Origin: Bog-473 sp963744935
GTDB taxonomy: Bacteria; Actinomycetota; Acidimicrobiia; Acidimicrobiales; RAAP-2
Direction: 5' to 3'
Assembly (NCBI GenBank): GCA_963744935.1
Contig: CAVUVM010000011.1
Span: 1 to 64,000, forward strand
Length of the DNA: 64,000 bases
A program made the translations under genes and the position numbers. Below the pieces are notes generated by a model that had not been told where the DNA came from, ran no database searches, and saw only the letters and a program-made list of their open reading frames with translations. Shown piece after piece: positions 8,580 through 16,886 of this stretch (within the stretch, counting starts at the first letter, position 1; every line of letters begins with the position of its first letter).

Positions 8580-9071
8580 ATGGTCGCTTTTCAGCGGGTC
8601 GTACGTCGGGCTTCTCTTGGCCTGTCCGTGCTCGTCCTCATGGCGACCACACTGGCAGAGCCGGTCGCCGCGCAGGTCGCACCTGCTGGCGGTGTCGTTG
8701 AAGTAACCGGCTACAGGCACCTCACGCTTGACGACGGATCGCTCGGGCCCATAACCGTGGTCGTCAAGGGCAAGAGGGCAGCTACGATCCGGTCTGCTCT
8801 CTCCGGCCTGTCGGCCACGTCCTCTTTGCCGGACTGCATGGAGACCGTCGACGCCTTCAAGATCACTCTTCTGACCCACCAAGGGGGACGCCCGACGTAT
8901 GTGGCCACCGAAGACGACTGCCCTACCCCAGGCATCGTGAGCATCAGAGTCAACGGGAAGACGGCACGGAACTTTCGAGAGGACTGCGCGCTTCGAGGCG
9001 CCGTCATTGCCGCCTTGCCTAGAGGACGAGCGGAGGGAACGAGGCGGGACGAGCATCACTGCTCGATCTGA
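8580..9071 (+). CDS. Secreted protein of unknown function (163 aa)
   Basis: AGGAGG at 8565-8570 sits nine bases ahead of ATG 8580, which fixes this start over the upstream ATGs at 8475 and 8514. The product begins with a classical signal peptide (RRASLGLSVLVLMATTLAEP, cleavage likely after VAA) and continues with a small, mostly beta domain of about 125 residues containing three Cys (CMET, DDCPTP, EDCALR) that could form a disulphide. I do not recognise the family. It is transcribed away from the DGGVF-repeat gene, and the two starts are about 235 bp apart, so they may share a control region. Confidence 0.65.
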   Translation: MVAFQRVVRRASLGLSVLVLMATTLAEPVAAQVAPAGGVVEVTGYRHLTLDDGSLGPITVVVKGKRAATIRSALSGLSATSSLPDCMETVDAFKITLLTHQGGRPTYVATEDDCPTPGIVSIRVNGKTARNFREDCALRGAVIAALPRGRAEGTRRDEHHCSI

Positions 9072-9108
9072 CCCGCCCCCAGCCCGGCAGCGTACTGGGT
9101 CACCCCGG

Positions 9109-9781
9109 TCATTCCGATTGCTCGGTGACGATGGTGGCTCCATCTTCTTCCAGTGCATCCTGGATGCCTCTGATTGGGAGACCAGTGAACCTGGCCACCT
9201 TTCCCTCGGTTGTGGTCAAGACAACCTGACCCACCTGGTCGGCAATCGGCAGCGTGACGACCAGCAGTCGGGGACGGCTTCCCTCGATGAGGTCAACTGA
9301 CTCCAAGTCCGTGAACGGCACCGTCAGGGGGACTTCCCGAATGCCCAGCGGGTCCGAAAACCAGGCCATCCTTCGTCACCAGCAACCTGATCTCTGGGTA
9401 TTTGCCAGCTGCGGTGTGGCGTCGAGCGAAGCCAGCGGCACCTGGCAGGCCTGAGTGGTCGAACGGACCGACATAAAAGGCCGTCCTTGACATCCAATCA
9501 TCTGGGCCGGAGCTGTAGAGCCGGCGACTGCGGAACTTGTCGCGTTGCACTAGAGCCGCCGTGATGGCTGTCAGTGCTGCGAAGGCCACAATAACCAAGA
9601 TCCCTCCGGTCCCGCCGAAGAACAGGACCACTATCAATGCGACGATCACAAGTGGCGCAAACCCGCGGAAGATCGCGAACCCCTTTCCCCTAGGTATCCG
9701 CCGAGCCGATGGTGACGCATTCGGCGCCGAATGCACCGCGACCCGCACTTGGGCGGCTGGCAGGAGCCGGTCGTCAGGCAT
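9109..9781 (-). pseudogene. Membrane protein with PH-like domain, split by a frameshift
   Basis: Two overlapping minus-strand frames together make one sensible protein. The first (9781 to about 9345) has a polar N-terminus, two hydrophobic segments (APLVIVALIVVLFFGGTGG and ILVIVAFAALTAITAALV) and then IRLLVTKDGLVFGP. The second (about 9369 to 9109) continues with GIREVPLTVPFTDLESVDLI and GQVVLTTTEGKVARFTGLPI, as in bacterial PH-type domains. Joining them needs a single-base shift near 9340-9350. As written, the first frame ends in about 20 unrelated residues and the second has a start codon but no visible ribosome site. Either the gene is broken or the read has an indel. Confidence 0.55.
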
Positions 9782-9861
9782 GATCCATTATCAATCAGCG
9801 GAACGCTTCTTAGCGAGCGATCTGTAATCGCCTCAGACCCGGCGTTGATGTGGGCTACCTC

Positions 9862-10347
9862 CTACGAATCCCAGTTCATCGGGTAGCCGTCGCCAATCTC
9901 TCGGGCGACCGCTGGGCCTGTCTGCGTCGCTAACTGCGCCAGCCGTTCATGTACCGGTGGCCCAAAGTCGTTGAAAGCCAACGGCACCGCAGAACACAGC
10001 ACGGCATCAATGACTCTCTGTCCGAGACCCTCTATGGCATCGGGTGACTCATACCTCCAGCCACCACCGAGGTCGGGCCTTGGCTTCCAGATCCATCGCA
10101 CCCTGTGACTTTCCGTCTCGATCATCCAAATCGAGAAGAGGACATCAAACTTCTCGGCTCCGAACTTGTTCCACTTCCCTTCTCGGATGTTCGTAGCGAA
10201 GTCAAGGTCGTCATTCCAGTGGAGCGAATAGCCGCCCCGACCTTGTATCTCGAATCCCAGAGCCGAGAACGCCGGTGCAACCTCTGCATCAAGAGCAGCC
10301 CGGAAGAGGCGTCGGAACTTCTTCTCGTTGCTCTCATCGCCCTCCAT
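9862..10347 (-). CDS. Small hypothetical protein, weakly DUF4304-like (161 aa)
   Basis: This soluble acidic protein begins EGDESNEKKFRRLFRAALDA and contains YSLHWNDDLDFATNIREG followed by KWNKFGAEKFDVLFSIW. The order helix, then strand pairs rich in Trp/Phe, then KWN, recalls DUF4304-type proteins, a family often found in accessory loci; the match is only by eye. There is no signal peptide or membrane segment. Its composition (many Trp, Phe and Asn) is less GC-biased than the core genes, in keeping with acquired DNA. Function is unknown. Confidence 0.5.
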   Translation of the reverse strand: MEGDESNEKKFRRLFRAALDAEVAPAFSALGFEIQGRGGYSLHWNDDLDFATNIREGKWNKFGAEKFDVLFSIWMIETESHRVRWIWKPRPDLGGGWRYESPDAIEGLGQRVIDAVLCSAVPLAFNDFGPPVHERLAQLATQTGPAVAREIGDGYPMNWDS

Positions 10348-10928
10348 GCCGCCATCGTCGCATTCTCCGGCCTAGCCCGAAAGCCGGACTGTGGCACCCC
10401 AAACCGGTGAACGGAACTCACCCTTGGAGGCCACCCGGCGCCAGGAGAAGAACATGCGAACCGGACCGCTCCATGTTGCGGAAGACGGCGGAACCGTCTG
10501 CGCCATGCCGTCCAAACAGGCAATTGGTCCTCTGGAAGTCGCGGTGCACTGAGCGCATACTGATCGTGCGGGATCCGAGAAGGTTCCAGAAGGAGGCGCT
10601 TATGCGATGTCTACAAGAAGGACCATCCTGAGAGCGGATGGACGAGGATTGACTGGGAGAGATTCCGGTAGGCCCAGGTAGATCAACGGCAAGCAGCTCG
10701 AAGTAAGAGCGTTGCAACGGCAAGGGCAAGAACGCCTTGACTGGTAGCCATTCCTCGAGCAATACGTTCTCGGAGTACAAATGAGAAAAGCGCCCGATCC
10801 CCGGCATTTCGTGGGACGGGCGCTTTCGCGTGGGTGAAGTACCTCATAAGCGCCACCGCCATTTCCCCTGCTCCACACTGGCGCACCCATCCGGCGAAAT
10901 GGGCGCCCCCTGCCAAGGTGGGGCGCGA
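10348..10928. other. Gene-free stretch next to the IS3-associated stumps
   Basis: No frame on either strand looks like a protein gene; the longer ORFs here have shuffled composition and no family resemblance. The one clear feature is the hairpin terminator at 10787-10826. The region is probably decayed or leftover DNA. Confidence 0.45.
10787..10826 (-). terminator. Rho-independent terminator for the minus-strand stump
   Basis: AAAGCGCCCG at 10787-10796 pairs with CGGGCGCTTT at 10817-10826, with further ATCCC/GGGA pairing inside. On the minus strand the stem is followed by TTTTCTCATTT, a fair U-tract. It lies about 100 bp beyond the stop codon at 10929, so it once ended transcription of the gene whose 3' fragment remains there. 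Confidence 0.7.
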
Positions 10929-11072
10929 TCAGCCGATGACCTTCGACCGGCTCCTTCGCAGCCAGCGTTTCATGGTTCGACGAGTCTCTGGGAACACGTC
11001 GAACTTCCAGTACTCACCCGACGTGAGCGTCAGTTCGACGAATGAGGAGTTGAATCCGGCCGCAGCGCCGTC
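10929..11072 (-). pseudogene. 3' fragment of an unidentified gene next to the IS3 element
   Basis: Reading on the minus strand from the IS3 end, the last 48 codons give DGAAAGFNSSFVELTLTSGE then YWKFDVFPETRRTMKRWLRR and a stop. The chemistry (strand, aromatic turn, basic helix) looks like the end of a real protein, and a terminator follows. The 5' part is not found on the far side of the IS element, where the matching frame has a stop and a flippase stump lies on the other strand. The family cannot be named. Confidence 0.45.
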
Positions 11073-11099
11073 TGAGACTGCCCAGAAATTGTAGACACG
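11073..11099 (+). repeat. IS3 terminal inverted repeat, left
   Basis: This end starts TGAGACTGCCCAGAAATTG and matches the inverted right end at 19 of 27 positions. It lies just beyond the stop codon of orfB in its proper reading frame (11103). Confidence 0.75.
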
Positions 11100-11102
11100 G
11101 TT

Positions 11103-11973
11103 TTAAGCGGCTTGTTGCTTGTGGGCCAACGTTAACTCGAAGCGGATGGGGCTGAGGTTGTCGGCCTTGGCACAACGCCGCTGGTGGTTGTAGAAGTTGA
11201 TGTAGCGGGATCCCAGTTCTGAGTTCGTCGAGGGTGGCGAAGGTGTGCCGGTAGAAGTACTCGTGTTTGAAGATCGACCAGAAGCTCTCGGCACTGGCAT
11301 GGTCGTAGCAGCTGCCCGTCGCCCCCATGGAGCGAACCAGACCGACGGACTCGCAGAGCTCGACGACCTTGCGATCTGAGAACTGACTGCCCCGGTCGGT
11401 GTGAAACAGCGTCCCGTCGATCTGCTCGAAACGGGTCAGCACTGATTGCTCCAACGCCTCGAGGACGATTTCGGTCCGCATGTGATCAGCCACCGAGAAC
11501 CCGAGAACCCGAGACGATCCCTCGTCGCGGATGGCACACATGTAGGCCTCGCCCTCGCCGACCTTGAGATAGGTGATGTCTGAGGTCCACAGCTCGTCGA
11601 TCCCCTCGGGATGGAACGCACGGTTCACCAGGTCGTCGGGGAATGTGGCGGCTGGATCGGGGCTGGTGGTGACCTTGAAGAGCCGTGGGCTCACCCCAAC
11701 GAGGCCGAGGCTGGCCATCCGGGTCGCCACGGTGTTGCGGCTCACCCGCTCCCCGGCCTCGTGCAGGTCGAGGGTGATCCGAGGAGAACCGTAGGTGCCG
11801 TCGGAGTTTTTGTGGAAGCTGATGATCTTGGCGTCGAGATCGGCCCGACGCACCTCGCTCGGCAACGAAGGGCGGTCCTGGGCCGCTCTCCAGCGGTAGT
11901 AGCCGGCCGAAGACACCTCCAACAGACGGGCCATGCGGGTGATCTCGAAGTTCGCGCACTCGGCGGCCATCAA
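11103..11973 (-). pseudogene. IS3 orfB transposase, frameshifted near its C-terminus
   Basis: From the TTG/ATG start overlapping the orfA stop, the frame encodes an HTH_21-type helix-turn-helix (ITRMARLLEVSSAGYYRWRA) and an rve integrase core with the DDE residues: LWTSDITYLKVGEGEAY (Asp), LFHTDRGSQFS (Asp) and DHASAESFWSIFKHEY (Glu). After TLDEL the frame drifts into a nonsense tail. The usual IS3 ending, GSRYINFYNHQRRCAKADNL followed by SPIRFEL, sits in another frame and ends at 11103. One inserted or deleted base near 11205-11220 explains this. The catalytic core is whole, but the C-terminal region is lost. Confidence 0.85.
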
Positions 11974-12278
11974 CGATTCGAAGCGAAGTACGCGGCAGCT
12001 TTTCCCAAGAACGCCAGGTCCTTGTCCTGTTCTGCGACCTGGCGGCGCAACCGCAACAGCTCGGTCCGCTCCGCCGTCGTCAATGGTTCATCGGTCGATC
12101 CAGCCACCGCGTCCATCCGACGCCGCTCGTCGCGTACCCACCTGGCCAACGAGCTGTCCGCCACCGACAGCTCGGCAGACACTTCGGCCACTGATCTGCC
12201 CGTATCGATCACGCGATGGGCGGCCTCTGTCTTGAACTCCAGCGTGAACCTACGCCTCGTAGCTCCCATATCGGACAT
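11970..12278 (-). CDS. IS3 orfA (helix-turn-helix DNA-binding protein)
   Basis: The product of 102 residues is a typical Transposase_8/IS3 OrfA: RRRFTLEFKTEAAHRVIDTG with SVAEVSAELSVADSSLARWV as the helix-turn-helix, then a leucine-zipper-like coil (ELLRLRRQVAEQDKDLAFLG) used for dimerisation. It ends FASNR with TGATG overlapping the orfB start. In this family a -1 frameshift fuses OrfA and OrfB into the transposase; no clear slippery site was identified here. Confidence 0.88.
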   Translation of the reverse strand: MSDMGATRRRFTLEFKTEAAHRVIDTGRSVAEVSAELSVADSSLARWVRDERRRMDAVAGSTDEPLTTAERTELLRLRRQVAEQDKDLAFLGKAAAYFASNR

Positions 12279-12308
12279 CCTTCCAGTCGACCAAAGGTCG
12301 GCTCGTCA

Positions 12309-12335
12309 GGTGTCCACTAATTCTCGGGAACCTCA
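12309..12335 (-). repeat. IS3 terminal inverted repeat, right
   Basis: Read on the minus strand it starts TGAGGTTCCCGAGAATTAG. It lies upstream of orfA and is followed outside by GTC, the same triplet that precedes the left end. Confidence 0.75.
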
Positions 12336-12473
12336 GTCTTAGCCACGCTGGCCTACCGGTTAGCCGAGTACTGGCTGCCCATTGTGGCTGGGGTCGTCGC
12401 GTATTGGCTCTATCCCCGGCGATACGGACCGGTTCGGTTCAGCGAACCTCAGACCGCTGCGCCGTCCCAGTGA
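12336..12473 (+). pseudogene. C-terminal stump of a membrane flippase-like gene
   Basis: Immediately outside the IS3 right end, the plus strand reads VLATLAYRLAEYWLPIVAGV followed by VAYWLYPRRYG and a 14-residue tail to TGA. The YRLxxYWLPI motif plus final hydrophobic helix is the usual end of lysylphosphatidylglycerol synthase TM-region (UPF0104) flippases. The upstream part is absent on the other side of the IS element, so the gene is a stump. Its last 35 bp overlap the end of the converging glycosyltransferase gene, a likely partner in glycolipid or cell-surface polymer work before the loss. Confidence 0.6.
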
Positions 12474-13524
12474 CCCTGGCGTGTGGGTCACCAGATCGGC
12501 CCTGCGTGGAGTTCTGTGCAGATCTGAATCCGTGATAGATCTCGATCCGTCGAAGTATCCGGGCAAAGATCGTCTCGATACGCCAGAGCTTGAGTCGGCC
12601 CGCTCCAGTGGACGCGGCCATCGCCGTCCGCGCGCAGAGTGGTCGCATCCAAGATGAACCGACAAAACGAACGATGCTTCTCTGCGCTCCAGAAACTTCG
12701 TTCATTGGGTCAATGGCCGGTGCGAGTTCGGGATACTGTTCCATCAACCTCTCACGTGCCTCGCCACTGGATCTCGCTTCTGCTGCAAACTTCTTTAAGT
12801 TTCTGCTATGAGAATGCTCGGCCAGCAGGGAGCGATCGAATACGGCCTCAAAACCCGCTTCTTTGCAACGGATCCCAAACTCCATGTCTGAATGACGACG
12901 AACGGAGAGCTGTGTACCGAAACCAACTTCCAATGCTCCAACACGACTAAGCGACATGTTTCCCATCCAGAAACTATGCAGTATCGATTCAGAGTCCTCT
13001 TCGTATATGCGACATTGCTTTTCGTATTCTTCCGCATAGAGAACCGTTGCAACTTGGCCAGGTTCGCGTGGCTGAGGAACCCGAGTGGGCATGTAGCCAA
13101 GGACCAGGCGGCGTTTGCCATCGGCGTGGTGCCTGGCATGAGCCCCGATCAATCCGCTGCTCGCGATGACATCGTCGTCAAGGACAACGACCACGTCGTA
13201 TTTCGCCTCCTCGATTCCCCTCTGCCGCGCCGCCGAATCACCCGCATTCTCCTGGAAGATGGCCCGGATTCGAGGTTCGACGAGAGACCACTCCTGCAAC
13301 ATCTCAAACGAACCGTCACGGCTGCCGTCGACCACGACCACTACTTCACCCGTATTGGGGTCATCCAGTGCCGGTCTCAGAATCTCAGCGAGCTTTTCAC
13401 GCCTGTTAAAAGTCGGAATGACGACACTGACCTGCCTGCAATGAAGGCCCGCCTCAGCACAAGATTCTTCTTCCCGTCGCCTCAGTGCCATTGTCTCTAT
13501 TCTACGATCCTTAGAAGCCCGCAT
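12439..13524 (-). CDS. Family 2 glycosyltransferase
   Basis: The GT-A fold is clear: VSVVIPTFNRREKLAEIL opens the nucleotide-binding domain, VVVVDGSRDGS follows, ENAGDSAARQRGIEEA comes next and VVVVLDDDVIASSG holds the metal-binding DxD. FWMGNMSLSRVGALEVGFG and DMEFGIRCKEAGFEAVF supply the acceptor-side residues. No membrane segment is seen, so it is a cytoplasmic enzyme using a nucleotide sugar; the acceptor is unknown. Of several possible starts, ATG 13524 (GGGGC a few bases upstream) is chosen; ATG 13491 is the main alternative and the longer frame to 13695 is not family-like. The 3' end overlaps the flippase stump on the other strand. Confidence 0.82.
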   Translation of the reverse strand: MRASKDRRIETMALRRREEESCAEAGLHCRQVSVVIPTFNRREKLAEILRPALDDPNTGEVVVVVDGSRDGSFEMLQEWSLVEPRIRAIFQENAGDSAARQRGIEEAKYDVVVVLDDDVIASSGLIGAHARHHADGKRRLVLGYMPTRVPQPREPGQVATVLYAEEYEKQCRIYEEDSESILHSFWMGNMSLSRVGALEVGFGTQLSVRRHSDMEFGIRCKEAGFEAVFDRSLLAEHSHSRNLKKFAAEARSSGEARERLMEQYPELAPAIDPMNEVSGAQRSIVRFVGSSWMRPLCARTAMAASTGAGRLKLWRIETIFARILRRIEIYHGFRSAQNSTQGRSGDPHARVTGTAQRSEVR

Positions 13525-13802
13525 TGGCCAAGCCCCTCGCCGGCCGCACTGGTATCTGCACAACGTACCGACAAAAATCCCGTGGGGGTAGCGGCCGCCA
13601 CTCGCACCCAACGATGGCGACCAGCTCAAACGTGTCCGCCCCCGACCCATGCGAGGCGGCACCACATACCGGTCAACCGAAGCTGTCGCGGTCAAGACGC
13701 AGTGTTCGCGAAATCGTCACACGAGACATCGCCGGTTCGCTACGTCCTGACCCAGCCTGCGTTGGCTCCTCCTTCATCCAAATCAGGCGGAGGGGGCGGA
13801 CG

Positions 13803-14329
13803 ATGAACCGACAGATGAATCGTCGCGGTCGAGTGGGTGTGGCGGTGGCATTGGCAGCAGCGCGTCTGCTTGGTGGTGCGACCTACGGGGCGAGACCTTG
13901 ACCAAGGTTGGCACTGTAAGCCCGAAGCAAGAACGGTTCGCAGCTCATCTCTTGGAACTCGGTTGGTCCTCAGGGTCGGACCGGGGTTACGGGAGCAACG
14001 GGGTCCACCGGAGCGACTGGTCCGCAGGGACCTGTGGGTCCATCAATTGGGTCTCTGCGGGGAGCGTTGCGGCGGCGACGTGCACCATCGGAGATGTCAT
14101 CCTCACCGCCTCAAGGGTTGTTGCGGACAATTGGTTGCCGGCCAAGGGCTGGTTGCCGGCCAAGGGCCAGACGCTCACTATTCAGGGATACCCGGCGCTG
14201 TTTTCCCTGATCGGAACCAACTATGGCTGGAACGGGAGGACGAATTTCGATCTTCCCAATCTCACTGCGGCTGCACCCGACGGGGTGACCTACATCATCT
14301 GCGCGAGCGGCGACTTTCCCACAAACTGA
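13803..14329 (+). pseudogene. Decayed secreted collagen-like / tail-collar protein gene
   Basis: Pieces of one protein lie in different frames. ATG 13803 starts a signal peptide (RRGRVGVAVALAAARLLGGA) that hits TGA at 13899. After a second stop, the same frame resumes with KNGSQLISWNSVGPQG and Gly-X-Y collagen triplets (GVTGATGSTGATGPQGPVGP, about 13965-14030). A frame change near 14040 leads to SVAAATCTIGDVILTAS, GYPALFSLIGTNYGWNGRTN and DGVTYIICASGDFP, the end of phage tail-collar / microcystin-dependent-type domains. A 17-bp direct repeat (GTTGCCGGCCAAGGGC twice, 14133-14166) duplicates WLPAKG. The gene is almost certainly non-functional; the shorter frame 13898-14329 alone would lack a signal peptide. 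Confidence 0.65.
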
Positions 14330-14390
14330 GAGAAACAGCAGCTCACCCGACAATCGGGGACACGTGTTCCCATCGTTGTCTCTCGAACAA

Positions 14391-15572
14391 CTAGCCGAGG
14401 CGGTACAGCTTGGTTCCGTTCTCACCGAGGATCTTGCGGCGTGACTCCGGGCGAAGCGTGGTCATGGCGTCGCGCACGTGTTCGAGCGGCTTGGGCCAGA
14501 GAGCGGTGGGATGGGGAAAGTCGGTCTCGAAAAGTATGTTGTCTTCGCCGACCTTGTCGACCAGCTGCTGGAGATACCCCCGACCGGTCTCGAACCACAT
14601 GGTGGCGAACCAGTTCGACTTGAAGTACTCGGAAGGAGCGCGCTCGAGCTCGGCTGCTTGTACCGGCGCATTCTCGGGCAGCTCCCAGTCCATTGTCTCG
14701 AGGATGAACGGCACCCAGCCGATCCCGCTCTCCACGGAGACCATCTTGAGCTTGGGAAAGCGGTCGAACAGCCCAGAGAAAATGGTGTTGATCACCACGC
14801 GGGCGTTCCCGATGAACAGCATGGAACCGCCGATAGCGGGCTTGACGAACTCGTCCTGGGACTCCCAGAAGTACTGGCCGTAGAAGTTCATAGCCGTGAG
14901 GCTCGCTCCGATGTGGAAGTGGACCGGGAGCTCGAGGTCGGAGCAGACCTCCCAGAGAGGGTCCCAGGCCTTGTTGGCCAGGTCCGGGGAGCCGAGGTCC
15001 TGTGGGTCCGAAGTCATGTTTATCCCTCGGAGCCCGAGATCTCCGATCCGTTGGGCCTCGCGGACGCATTCATCGATGTCCCAAGCCGGCAGGATGGGCA
15101 TGGGCAACAAACGGTTGTTCGTGCGCTGCTGGATCTCCGCCCGCGAGTCATTGAAGATCTCGAGACAGAGTTGTCGCAGTACGGGGTCTTTCACCTCGGC
15201 CAGGGTTTGGCCCCCCAGACCGAGCGCGTTCGGATAAAGGACCTGGTGCTCGATGCCCATGTCGTCAAGTACCTCGAGGCGGGCGTCGACGTCCCACGCG
15301 GCAACATGAGCGCGCTCGAAATCCCACTCGATCATCGATTCCAAGAAGGGGTGCTTCACACCCTCTCGGTCGATGGTGCTTCCGCCGCCGGCCTTCCCGA
15401 CCGGCGTCCCCTCGATGACCCACTGGCGCTCGCCGTCAACCTCCTCGACGTGCAGGATCTGATCCTTGTAGGCCGCGGGAGCTCGCTTCGTCCAAAGGTC
15501 CTCGACGTCGGTGAAATGCGAATCAGCGTCTACAACAGTCAGTCCCTCAGGCACTTCGGCGGCGACAGTCAT
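14391..15572 (-). CDS. Amidohydrolase family 2 metal-dependent hydrolase
   Basis: Start ATG 15572 is set by GGAGG ten bases upstream. The 393-residue product is a TIM-barrel amidohydrolase (PF04909 type): VVDADSHFTDVEDLW carries the first-strand D-x-H metal motif, LPVHFHIGASL a central His pair, KLKMVSVESGIGWVPF the strand with the conserved Glu, and ILFETDFPHPTALWPKPLEH the late Asp-His segment. Close relatives include decarboxylases and hydrolases of aromatic and steroid-like compounds; the substrate is not deducible. It is cytoplasmic, stands alone, and faces away from the acyl-CoA ligase group downstream, with which it may share a catabolic role. Confidence 0.85.
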   Translation of the reverse strand: MTVAAEVPEGLTVVDADSHFTDVEDLWTKRAPAAYKDQILHVEEVDGERQWVIEGTPVGKAGGGSTIDREGVKHPFLESMIEWDFERAHVAAWDVDARLEVLDDMGIEHQVLYPNALGLGGQTLAEVKDPVLRQLCLEIFNDSRAEIQQRTNNRLLPMPILPAWDIDECVREAQRIGDLGLRGINMTSDPQDLGSPDLANKAWDPLWEVCSDLELPVHFHIGASLTAMNFYGQYFWESQDEFVKPAIGGSMLFIGNARVVINTIFSGLFDRFPKLKMVSVESGIGWVPFILETMDWELPENAPVQAAELERAPSEYFKSNWFATMWFETGRGYLQQLVDKVGEDNILFETDFPHPTALWPKPLEHVRDAMTTLRPESRRKILGENGTKLYRLG

Positions 15573-16022
15573 CTGATCGGGTCCTCCAGGCTTCGAGACC
15601 ACGGTGCATGCACCTAACGTCTCGCAGGCTACTCATCGGAGCCGCCTCCCGCACTGCACGACCCCGCCTAGAGAATCGCTAACAGAACGATCAGTGCCAG
15701 GCATCCAGCCAACACGCAACTGGTCAAAAGGGTCTTCCGCCACAAGGTGCCCGAGACTTGGCCCACGCTTTCTGGGCGCGCCTCGGCCTCTGCGAGATTC
15801 ATGTCTTGAAACATCGTCGTTGACGGCCAAACGCTTGAACGTATTCTCGGTGAGAGTGCGAGCGCCTGTCGGATCCGGGTCTCACCCAGGCAGGACGGTT
15901 CCGGACCCTGAGCCGGGTGGAGCCCATATTGGATCCGGACGTCCAGGAATGGATGTTCTGGCTGCCGGTGCCGTGCTCCCCCGAGGCGTCCCTCCACGCG
16001 TGCCATCGCCTATAAAAGGCCG
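15573..16022. other. Spacer between divergent genes
   Basis: Apart from a possible 48-residue membrane ORF on the minus strand (listed separately), this 450-bp stretch holds no convincing gene. It must contain the promoters of the amidohydrolase (leftward) and the small monooxygenase (rightward); no boxes can be named with confidence. Confidence 0.4.
15668..15814 (-). CDS. Possible single-pass membrane protein (48 aa)
   Basis: A short frame encodes a polar N-terminus (NLAEAEARPESVGQVSGTLW), a basic junction (RKT) and a final hydrophobic helix (SCVLAGCLALIVLLAIL) that would anchor it in the membrane with its C-terminus outside. ATG 15802 could also be the start. No strong ribosome site is seen, so the call rests on the clean amphipathic layout only. 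Confidence 0.4.
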   Translation of the reverse strand: MFQDMNLAEAEARPESVGQVSGTLWRKTLLTSCVLAGCLALIVLLAIL

Positions 16023-16325
16023 ATGACCACAGTGATTGTGCAGGGAGCGTTTTCAGTTGATCCGAATGAGCGCGACCGGTTCGTAGAGGCAAGCATCGAG
16101 GGAATGCGCTCTTCTCGCCAGGAAGGGGGTTGCCTCGAATACGTGATGGCGGCCGATCCCATAGACCCGGAACGCGTCATTCTCTCCGAACGGTGGGAAT
16201 CAATGGAACACCTCCAAGCTCACCTCGCCCAACAGAAGAGTGCGGCTCGGGGCGCGGACCGGCCGATGCCTCGGAGCGTCGAGATCACTCTCTTCGAGGT
16301 GGCGACCTCACGCCCTCTGGCCTGA
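16023..16325 (+). CDS. Antibiotic biosynthesis monooxygenase (ABM)-domain protein
   Basis: The 100-residue product has the ABM (PF03992) fold pattern: VIVQGAFSVDPNERDRFVEA, GCLEYVMAADPIDPERVILS, then ERWESMEHLQAHLAQ. These small dimeric proteins act as cofactor-free monooxygenases, haem-degrading enzymes or unknown-function relatives. The Ser-Glu-Arg-Trp-Glu stretch is the family's best-conserved part. It precedes an SRPBCC gene by 84 bp, and the two may be co-transcribed; that pairing often occurs near polyketide or aromatic metabolism genes. Confidence 0.8.
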   Translation: MTTVIVQGAFSVDPNERDRFVEASIEGMRSSRQEGGCLEYVMAADPIDPERVILSERWESMEHLQAHLAQQKSAARGADRPMPRSVEITLFEVATSRPLA

Positions 16326-16409
16326 CAATGGGCCCCGCCTACGACAACATCGACCACCAGCTTGAAGAGAGTGGCCCACGAGGCTGCTCACGTCCATAAG
16401 GAGCCCGAC

Positions 16410-16886
16410 ATGCCCGATACCGTCTTGCTGACCGACCGAATTGAGGTGACCCGGCCCATCCCGGCGCCGCCCGCCGCGATCTTCGACATCGTGCGTAGTC
16501 CGGCTGGCCATGTGGCCATCGACGCCTCTGGGATGTTGCAGGACTTCACCGGCGAGCCAGCCGAGAAGGTTGGCGACACGTTCGTCGTCCACATGGATCG
16601 CGAGTCACTCAATGACTTCCCGATGGGCAAGTACGACGTCACCGCGCACATCATCCTCTTCGAGCGCGACAAGGAGATCGCGTGGGATCTCGGGCCTGAT
16701 ATTCCGGTTGCGCACTTCTATGGGTACCGCCTCGAGCCCGGTGAGGACGGGGTCACCAATGTGACGTCCTACTACGACTGGTCGAAGGTGAACGACGACT
16801 TCAAGGAACGCTTTCCGATCGTGCCCGAGTCGGCCCTGCGCGCCACGCTGGGAATCTTGGAGCGAACGGTCAGAAAGGGCCTTTGA
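16410..16886 (+). CDS. SRPBCC (START/polyketide cyclase-like) ligand-binding protein
   Basis: ATG 16410 is preceded by AAGGAG at good spacing, so the upstream extension to 16362 is rejected. The 158-residue product shows the helix-grip features: VTRPIPAPPAAIFDIVRSPA at the first strand and helix, DTFVVHMDRESLNDFPMGKY, and a long C-terminal helix (ALRATLGILERTVRKGL). It probably binds a hydrophobic ligand in a cavity or acts as a cyclase/aromatase-like enzyme; the ligand is unknown. Next to it lie an ABM protein and an acyl-CoA ligase. Confidence 0.78.
   Translation: MPDTVLLTDRIEVTRPIPAPPAAIFDIVRSPAGHVAIDASGMLQDFTGEPAEKVGDTFVVHMDRESLNDFPMGKYDVTAHIILFERDKEIAWDLGPDIPVAHFYGYRLEPGEDGVTNVTSYYDWSKVNDDFKERFPIVPESALRATLGILERTVRKGL

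Larger units (their letters stand above)
11073..12335 (-). mobile_element. IS3-family insertion sequence with imperfect terminal repeats
   Basis: The element is 1263 bp, typical for IS3. It carries orfA and orfB on the minus strand. Its ends, TGAGACTGCCC at 11073 and the inverse of TGAGGTTCCC ending at 12335, are imperfect inverted repeats (19 of 27 positions agree without gaps). The base triplet GTC stands directly outside both ends, fitting a 3-bp target duplication. orfB has a frameshift, so the element is probably immobile as sequenced. Confidence 0.85.

Noticed and set aside
12336..12340. Continuation of the minus-strand stump gene across the IS3 element
   Set aside because: In the frame of the stump the codon just beyond the right IS end is TAA, so the two flanks do not form one minus-strand gene.
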